From assembly GCA_019787685.1 (NCBI GenBank), contig JAHNUO010000033.1:186001-250000 (forward strand): DNA of 64,000 nucleotides, given 5' to 3'. Position numbers and translations under genes: made by a program. The notes below the pieces were generated by a model. That model was not told where the DNA came from. It saw only the letters and a list, made by a program, of their open reading frames with translations, and did no database searches. Numbering within the stretch: position 1 is the first letter of the stretch; each line of letters opens with the position of its first letter. Shown here in pieces: positions 57,342 to 64,000 of the stretch. This DNA comes from Chiua virens (taxonomy: Eukaryota > Basidiomycota > Agaricomycetes > Boletales > Boletaceae).

Positions 57342-59795
57342 CTACCCCATGATAACCTTTGCCTTGACGACGTTCATTACCGTAAGAGCATTCTTCTTGT
57401 TGGGACCGACCCCCGACTGCGTGATGACCTCCTTTGACAAGCCCAACTGCGTCGTGCACAATACAAACTCGCTCCTCCACTTTTTCCCTGGACCAGCCGA
57501 GTCGACATCCATTGTTTTCCCATCTAACAGCTTCAATGGACAAATCGCCTCGACTCGATAGTCGGCCGACAGTGCGTTCATCATCGACTTTGTGAGTTGC
57601 CCCACGGTGGTGAGGATAAAGGATATCCGACCCCGGAATTTCGACGCGATCATCTCTTTCGCAGCAGAGGCGGAAGGGGCACAACCACCAGTGACAATGA
57701 TATCACAAATTCCGTCCATCGTAGACGTGATAAGCATGCTCGGGTTGCTCGAACAGGTCGATGAGAGAGAAGCGTAGGTTAGCGATCGCCAGCGGGCAGA
57801 TATTGTCTGTGACTCTATTATTCGCCATCAGCAGAATAATCAATAGCGCGCTGAATGTAGTTCTTCACCTGATTTCCGGACTATGCTGTATAATTCACGG
57901 ATCAGCCGATCGGGCCCGCTATCCATGGACCACGAGGACATGATCCCACACAGGTGATAGATAAGGTAGGCACGAAAGGCGATGGGGAGATACGCAACGA
58001 CCTCTGTGCGTGAGTTACTCCGTAATCGGTTCACCAGAGATTGTCCGATAGATCCGGTGACCTTCGTTGCAATAGAAACTTGCTCCTCCGTTGGATTCGT
58101 AACGCGGGGCTCGAAATTGTGAATGATACGATCGGCGATGAATGTGGAACTCCAATCTATCTTCTCATTGAGTTGTTGGAGTGTTTCGACGATATTCATC
58201 TCCGCACGTGCATCCGCCTGAGTAATGAAATTTTGCACGATGAACGGCGTACGCTGACTCTGTTCGACGACGGACTTGAGACATCTAAACTGCTCATCAT
58301 ACCATTCCTGGATCTGGATGGTTTGAGATTGGGAGAACCGAAGTTCCTCGCGCACGGCGATGAGTTCCTCTGAATCGCGGCGGCGTTCCTCGAGTTCCTT
58401 GTTTGCAACGGCGAGTTCTTCTGTTTTGACGGCATGGGAACGTTTCCAGTGGTCCACATCGGCAGTGAGGGCGTCAATTTGGTGATCTTTGGCTTCAGCA
58501 GATGATTTTAAGGTCTCCAGCTCCATTTGAGTGGAGGCGAATTCGCGCGACTGGGCTTCATGGCAGCCTTGGAGAACTGTAAGTTGATCCTTTAGTTCCC
58601 GCACGGCTTTCTTGAGGTCGATCATTTCTTCGAGTATTAGAAACCCAGGATCAACATGCTGATGGTCTAGATTAGTTTGGGTGATACACGCACCCGCCTG
58701 TGTACGAGACATCATTCTTTCTCTGGGATCTATATTCTGGTGGGTTGCCAGTGGAAATTGAGTCAGCGGGGCACATATAAGGTCTAACGGTGCAGGTACA
58801 CTTACATTGTGAACATAGCGACAAGGGAGGATATCACCGAGATTCCGAACGGTGATTGTCTTGCCATGACCAATTGCGATGTCGTAATTTTCTGAAATCG
58901 CCATTGTAAAGACCATGTCATTGTAGTCAATGTCAGATCCGATTTTCGACTGTGTCGTCGTATCCCAGAATGATATTGACGAGTGGGCAGAGGCCGCGAT
59001 GAAGCTACGATTGTTTGGCAGAACGATGCACCCCCGTTTTTCCACGCCGTCCGTGCGGATGGGCCACTGCGAGTGTGTTTCTCCGGTGGAGACATCGAGA
59101 TAGTGGATTATACCGTCATGAGAGATGGCGTAGAGGTGTGTACTATCGTCATTCCACGCAAGGCATTGATTTAAACCTGAGCCAGGTTGGATTTCGGAGA
59201 ATTCTTGGAAGAGATGGCCATCCTCGCTGTTGTAGACACGAACAGAACGATTCCGGGCAGCGGTGGCGAGAAGACGTCCGTTCGGTGAAAATTTGACCGG
59301 GACCACATCGTTGTCGTGTCGTAGTGTCAGCAGTCGCTTGCCCGTCGACCGCTCCCAGACGCGAGCAGTGCCATCAAACGATCCGCTGGCGATTTTGGTC
59401 CCATCTGGAGAGATGTCCACCCCAATGACTCCTCTTGTATGCCCTTCCATCTTGCTCACCCTCTCCTTGCTCTCCACGCTCCACACCAACACAGGTCCCC
59501 AACCCGAACAGCCCACGATCCACTTTCCATCTTTCGATACAGCAATATCGTTGGCGCAACCCCCCACATCTATTGGCCTTGCAACTTCCTCGCCATCCTT
59601 CAATCGCCATCGTCGAAACTTCCCTTCCCGTCCTGCACTCAAAATCTGTTTGCCCTCCATCAGGAACGCTACTGAATATATGGTGTCTCTCCCATCAATC
59701 TCGATTGTCACTTGAATTTTCGTCAGTACCGTGAATACATCGGTCCCATCCATTGACTCACTGTTCTCCAGTATTCCGGGTAACCTGCGAGACAT
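57342..59795 (-). CDS. WD40 beta-propeller / coiled-coil protein, paralogue 3 (intact)
   Basis: ATG at 59795 opens MSRRLPGILENSESMDGTDV. My model has exons 59795-58806, 58736-58694, 58627-57869 and 57814-57342, summing to 2265 nt (754 aa) in one frame. Residues about 30-330 form roughly seven WD40 repeats (FRRWRLKDG, GVDISPDGTKIASGSFDGTA, VKFSPNGRLLATAARNRSVR, SISFWDTTTQSKIG). Residues about 350-450 are a heptad-like coiled coil (LKKAVRELKDQLTVLQGCHE ... EELRFSQSQTIQIQEWYDEQ). The C-terminal 250 residues (FIVQNFITQADAR, ELYSIVRKS, SARWRSLTYASLS, SEFVLCTTQLGLSKEV) belong to a domain I associate with uncharacterised Agaricomycete proteins. Introns 1 and 2 are 69 and 66 nt, free of stops in frame, so an unspliced message would still read through to a stop at 57840. 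Soluble and probably a scaffold; function unknown. It lies 1.2 kb from NoxR on the same strand. Confidence 0.8.
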
Positions 59796-59799
59796 CTTT

Positions 59800-60300
59800 C
59801 GGCTGAGTGGACGGTGACAGAAAACAAGATATGTGGAGGTCTATTCACAACAGAGGGGGCACTTTTGCGCGCAGCCTACACGTGTCTTTATCGGATTACA
59901 TCAGATCGCTGTATCTCGTCCCGGCCCCCGATACTTGTTTCCGCCTAGTCATTGCAGGTAACGAGTTTCTAATCAAGCCGATGCCATGATGGTAACGAAA
60001 ATCCGTCCATTAAATATCGAAAAAGGTCGGTAAAAAGCAGAATCATATGTGTGTATTACAGGGATATCAAGTCGCCGAGTAGATTCGTGGTCCGTTTCTT
60101 TACTGGCGTCACCCAACCCATTGCCGGCATCGGGGTAGAAAACGCCCACAACAATCTGAACATCAGGCCCTCAGTTGTGGTAATTCTGTGTGTCTTTTCG
60201 CCCTTCATCACCTTGTCCCGCTGATCAAGCTCTGTTGGCGTAATGATAATTCTTTCCTGGTCAGGTTGGAATTCACATCCATATCCATTCACATGCCCAC
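59800..60300. repeat. 5' flank and spacer of WD40-3 (matches 52.0-52.2 and 54.6-55.2 kb)
   Basis: It carries the conserved upstream block (GGTGACAGAAAACAAGATAT ... TAATCAAGCCGATGCCATGA) and then GATATCAAGTCGCCGAGTAG and ATTGCCGGCATCGGGGTAGA, in the same order as behind paralogue 2. No TATA box is obvious on the minus strand close to the WD40-3 start. Confidence 0.6.
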
Positions 60301-60595
60301 CATTACGTCCAAACAGTCATCGTTCGGAAACTCGCCGATCCCGCCGCCGTCCCCGTGGATTTCACATACCCGAGACCAGTGTTGATCTGCGCAGGCTCAG
60401 ACAGCAACCCGAGGGCCGCGTCCTGTGCGGTCTTGTGGGTGAGGACGAGATGGGCACGATGACGCCGGGACGACTGTAGGACGTTTGCGGACAAGTGGGG
60501 TCTCAATATGACCCACGTGGAGATGCTCGCAGAGTATAGAACCTCTGTATCTGTATAGAGGCCCACTCGCAACTGCGCGGGATGTCACAATAAAA
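60300..60595 (+). pseudogene. RIB3: RIB3-like relic, copy B (more degraded)
   Basis: Nucleotide and protein similarity to copy A is clear in the same order: CGTTCGGAAACTCGCCGATC (RKLADP), DLRRLRQQPEGRVLCGLV, GEDEMGT, and RRDDCRTFADKWGLNM then HVEMLAEYR. The GHMVPLRARxGGVLE segment has been lost by deletion and the blocks are in two frames. No N-terminal half is present next to it. Confidence 0.65.
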
Positions 60596-60974
60596 AGTTG
60601 TGTGTAATTCCTGTTATCTGCATCACTCTACGCCTTGGCCTCAACGATCTGCATGTACTACATATCAAACACCACCCTGGACTCAGCCGTTCCATTATTA
60701 TATCGTAGGCTAATTTCCACTCAAATGACGTCAGTAGGTCTCCCACTTTCAACTGCTCGGTGCTGGTCTGGGGCTCTCGCGTACGCCGAGGGGGTGGGGT
60801 TTATTATGCTTGGCTTATAATACCCCCCCACCCAACCCCGGGGAACGAGGCGAAATACATAATATAAGATTGTATAACATGAGCTTTACGAGTCAGATTA
60901 CAGTAAGTGATACATCTAGAATATCATAAAATAATTCAACGCCTTGCACCGTCAATAAAAAAGACCACTATATC
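60596..60974. other. 3' flank of NoxR
   Basis: No gene recognised. The sequence includes a short C-run (TAATACCCCCCCACCCAACC near 60820) and an AT-rich stretch (60850-60960) that is a plausible 3' UTR and polyadenylation region for NoxR on the minus strand. Confidence 0.45.
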
Positions 60975-63536
60975 CTACGATACATCCACACACCACACCT
61001 CGATCTTGCCCTCCGACTTCCCTTTCCCATTCTCCCTTGCCGTCTCGATCGCGAGCTCGAAATCGCTCTCGTCGCGCAACGTAATCTTTGTCCCGTCCTC
61101 ATCCACAAACTTCATCCCCAATCCCGTCAACGACGTCCCAAACTTGGTCGTCACCCGCTCCACGAACTCGTCAAACGATGTGAGTGGCGACATCGTCATC
61201 CCACGCACGTCGCCCTGGTAGTGCAGCTGCGAAGGGCGTCGGAAACGATTCGACACGAGAATGTGGGACGTACCTTGACCCGGATGGTCGCCATTTCCAA
61301 CTCGTCGTTGACGAACCCGTCGTCGTTCTCGTCATCGTAAACCGGCACGCGACGCACCGTGGGGCGGCGGGTCGGTTTCCGGCGGAGTGTCCTGTTCGAG
61401 ACGCTCCTGTTCATGTTTGGACTGCTCATGTTGACCACGTTTGGGCTGGGTTCAATGACAACCACGTCTGCGCCCATGTTCTGGTTCATATCCGTGGCCA
61501 TGTGTGGCCCACTCATCATAGCCACATTCGCAGCCCTCGAGGGTGCCCGACCATGCCCAGAGCTCGAGCTCGCGTTGCTTGGCGTCCTGACAGGGCTGGG
61601 AGCAGGTTGTATCCATGCGGGTAATCCTTGTTGTTCCCGTGCCAGGGGTTGCGGTTGTTGATATGGTAGCACTGCCGCAGGTGACTGTCGTTTTTGCACT
61701 GGCGGTGTACTCGATTGTGCTTGAGTCGTAGGGGGGCGGGAAATGGATGTCGGTGAGACACACTCCTCCGTATACCCATCTATATACGAGTCGTAGAATT
61801 GTCCGTCTAAACATCCAAGAGTGAGCTCAGCGACATGCCAAGAGACGGATAAACGAAGGACACGCGAAATCATGCCCACCTTCTTGTGCAGACGGGGGCA
61901 TAGCAGGTAATACCAACGGTGTCGCATCTTGGGAAGGGTTCACGTATTGACCGGGCTGCAGAACTTGGGGAAGCGCTTGCAATGGGCGTGGTATGGACGA
62001 CTGCTGCGTGACTGGAGTTACTTCTTCTGGTAGTCTCCGAAGACTCGGTTGACTCCGAAGCATCCTCGGTGTCCCGCCCACTGCTGCCCCAATATCACCG
62101 CCGTCCCTCGGGACACCCGCCCCAACCCCCGCAACCACAGCAGCTGGGACTTGCGGCGTCTTGACCCTCAGAGGCATAACATTCGTGTTGACCGTGTTGC
62201 TTCTTGCCAGACGTGTGGTGTTGCTCCTGCCCAAGGTCGTATTGCTCCTCAACAGGTTCAATGTTGATGGTACATTCGCGGGATTTGAGACCGACTGCGA
62301 CCGTCGCGACGCAAGGATCGCGGCCATGTCAGGGCGAACGGTGGCACCGACTTGAAGCGTCGTCTTGGAACGTTCGAGAGCAATACGACGTGCGATGATC
62401 GGGTCCGTGCCTGGATGTACACGATGAGAATGGACGGAAATGCGTCGATAAACGGACGACGAACGAGGTGCAGGCACGGTTGCGCTTCTGGACAGCGAGA
62501 ACTTGGCGCCAAGATTCCTCTCGTCCTCTTTGTCCTCTTTGTCCGATTCAGAAGCTTGTTGCAGTCGCTTGACACCCGTGAACTCAGTAAAGGCATCGTC
62601 GGAATCGCTTGCCGCGACCAGTTTCTATCGTCACGGAGGGACGGAGGTGAGTGAGATAAGCAGAAATAAGACGGCAGAGAAAAACAGACGGCTTTTCCGA
62701 GATAATCCTTGCTCTTGGAATTCTTGATTTTATTTTCCGACGGACGATAGAGCACACCAACGGGCTGTGTGACGTCAGATAAATGCCGTACAGGAAAGAC
62801 AGGGACGGACGATGCTGAACACAGTGTACCCCTGTCCACGCTCTCGGATAGCTTCATCAATCACATTATGCTCCTCCGTGATCTTCTGTCTGCTTGCCTC
62901 TTGCATGTCCGTCATGCCTTCTTGGGCATAACCGAGACTCAGTTCCGCGAGACCCTTGTTGAACAGGATTTCGGCGCAGAAGAGTGTGAACTTGAGGCCA
63001 ATTTGCTCGTAGTTGCTAGGGTGTCGATCAGGGCGAGTGCAAAACGATGGGATGGGAACATACATGGCCTCATTCCCACGTAAAAATAGATAGGCGTCTT
63101 CAAAGTTGAGGAGCGCGAGGTCATAACGTTCTAGGAGAAAGTTGGACACGCCGCATTGGAAGTGCCTATAAGGGGAAGCGGTGAGAATAGGGACACTTGG
63201 ACATAGCCTGCGGCACTCCTCGGAGCCAGATCGCTAGTAGTAACTGCGGGCCTGGTGAATACTCACGCGATGGCAAGGTAAGAGTCGAGGTTGGTCGCAG
63301 CAATGAAATGCTCGACGGCGGTCTCGTGGTCGCCGATGGTGGCATATATGAGACCCATATTGGTGAGGATCTTTGAGGAATCGGCCATGAGCTGGTGGAA
63401 ATATGAACGTGAGTACGGTGGTGAGGTAATGCCAACTCACGGAGAATGATTGCAGGGCTTGTTCAAAGTCTTGCTCATCGTACGCCTTGAGGGCAGAGAC
63501 CCACGTTTCAAGTTCAGCCTTGAGGGAGAGTGACAT
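60975..63536 (-). CDS. noxR: NADPH oxidase regulator NoxR (p67phox-like): TPR plus PB1
   Basis: The exon model on the minus strand is 63536-63441, 63391-63267, 63165-63064, 63015-62811, 62764-62690, 62624-61880, 61806-61274 and 61226-60975. It sums to 2133 nt, 710 aa, with phases agreeing at every junction. The N-terminus is a TPR domain (LETWVSALKAYDEQDFEQAL, ILTNMGLIYATIGDHETAVE, HFQCGVSNFLLERYDLALLN, NYEQIGLKFTLFCAEILFNK). A motif with PVGVLYRPSENKIKNSKSKD follows, the segment equivalent to the p67phox activation region in fungal NoxR. A long serine/proline-rich linker leads to the C-terminal PB1 domain (LHYQGDVRGM ... DEDGTKITLRDESDFELAIE). In fungi NoxR activates the superoxide-producing NoxA/NoxB oxidases at membranes, with Rac, and its PB1 can bind PB1 partners such as Cdc24/Bem1-type proteins. 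Start chosen because MSLSLKAELETW begins the conserved TPR. The 48-nt intron 3 keeps frame. Confidence 0.92.
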
Positions 63537-64000
63537 CAATGAGATAAGGAGTGGTAAGGAACAAGGAGAGGTAGTAAGAAGCTGCGTGCCAGACGCTGAA
63601 TTGGTTAGTAAAAAAAAAGAACAAGGAGAAATCGAAATGGACGCCGTCCACAAAGTCATCGGCCATCTGAGACTATATAAATCACACCTTGGTTATTACT
63701 GCATATGGCACTACATAACAGCTTCTATACTTGGCACACTCCGGCACTGCTCCATCTGTGCACACTGCACTTTCAGCCTCGCCGTCTGATCAAGATTGTC
63801 GACCTGAAATTAGCTCTGCGTTGAACCAAGTGCATATCCATGCGCCGACTCTTTGCGTGATGCATACCTTCCTAGGAAAACGTACACCACCACCACGCTG
63901 TATTGTCATTGTCCGTGTCGCTCTACCTCGTCGCCGTTTCCAGGCTACCGTTTCAATGTTCAAAATAGAGGCGTGGGGCGAACGAACTGCCGTCCATTCC
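63537..64000. promoter_or_regulatory. 5' flank of NoxR; possible TATA box
   Basis: A TATATAAAT on the plus strand (63674-63682), read on the minus strand as ATTTATATA, lies about 140 nt upstream of the NoxR start and could be its core promoter. Beyond it no gene is recognised up to the window edge. Confidence 0.35.

Noticed and set aside
57342..57737. Separate small gene downstream of WD40-3
   Set aside because: The frame joins the WD40-3 coding sequence through a 54-nt GT..AG intron in the correct phase, and its content fits the C-terminal domain of that family.
62258..62860. 200-codon minus-strand frame across NoxR
   Set aside because: It runs through two NoxR introns in another frame; the spliced NoxR model explains the region.
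1..64000. tRNA or rRNA genes
   Set aside because: No cloverleaf with A/B box motifs or rRNA core sequence was noticed by eye; a tRNAscan/Rfam run would be decisive.

Overview
The window looks like nuclear DNA of a basidiomycete fungus, most likely an Agaricomycete. The reasons are short introns (about 45-75 nt) with GT..AG ends, a fungal NADPH-oxidase regulator (NoxR), a FunK1-type kinase relic, a DUF6532-type protein, Plavaka-type transposase pieces and Tc1-like transposons. The genus cannot be fixed from the sequence alone.

Two compartments are visible. Positions 1 to about 50,450 are a transposon-rich, AT-leaning graveyard with almost no intact genes. It holds transposase fragments (about 2.1-3.7 kb and 15.3-15.6 kb), four complete solo LTRs of one family, three copies of a second LTR-like repeat, a DUF6532-type gene (10.7-13.2 kb), a decayed Plavaka-type transposase (25.4-28.4 kb), a cytochrome P450 relic (36.6-37.4 kb) and a FunK1 kinase relic (43.7-45.5 kb). 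It also holds three decayed copies of one Tc1-like family and three better-preserved Tc1-like elements, one nested inside an older element. A small TIR element with a 10-bp target duplication lies at 16.4-16.8 kb, and several tandem-repeat tracts lie at 31-36 kb.

Positions 50,450 to 64,000 are more GC-rich and gene-like, and are built by tandem segmental duplication. The intact anchors are NoxR (60,975-63,536, minus; 8 exons, 710 aa in my model, N-terminal TPR and C-terminal PB1) and WD40-3 (57,342-59,795, minus; 4 exons, 754 aa, a beta-propeller, a coiled coil and a conserved C-terminal domain). Further left are two decayed WD40 paralogues. WD40-2 is fused in frame to a copy of the 3' half of NoxR. 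That fusion is what is expected if a segment running from inside WD40 across a RIB3-like relic into the middle of NoxR was tandemly duplicated. Two RIB3 (3,4-dihydroxy-2-butanone-4-phosphate synthase) relics lie in the duplicated spacers. The chimeric WD40/coiled-coil/PB1 gene is the most unusual object in the window. Its propeller part is broken, but an uninterrupted coiled-coil plus PB1 reading frame of 349 codons survives.

Decay of the older copies repeatedly shows CGA to TGA or CGG to TAG changes, consistent with CpG-directed cytosine deamination. That mechanism is inferred.
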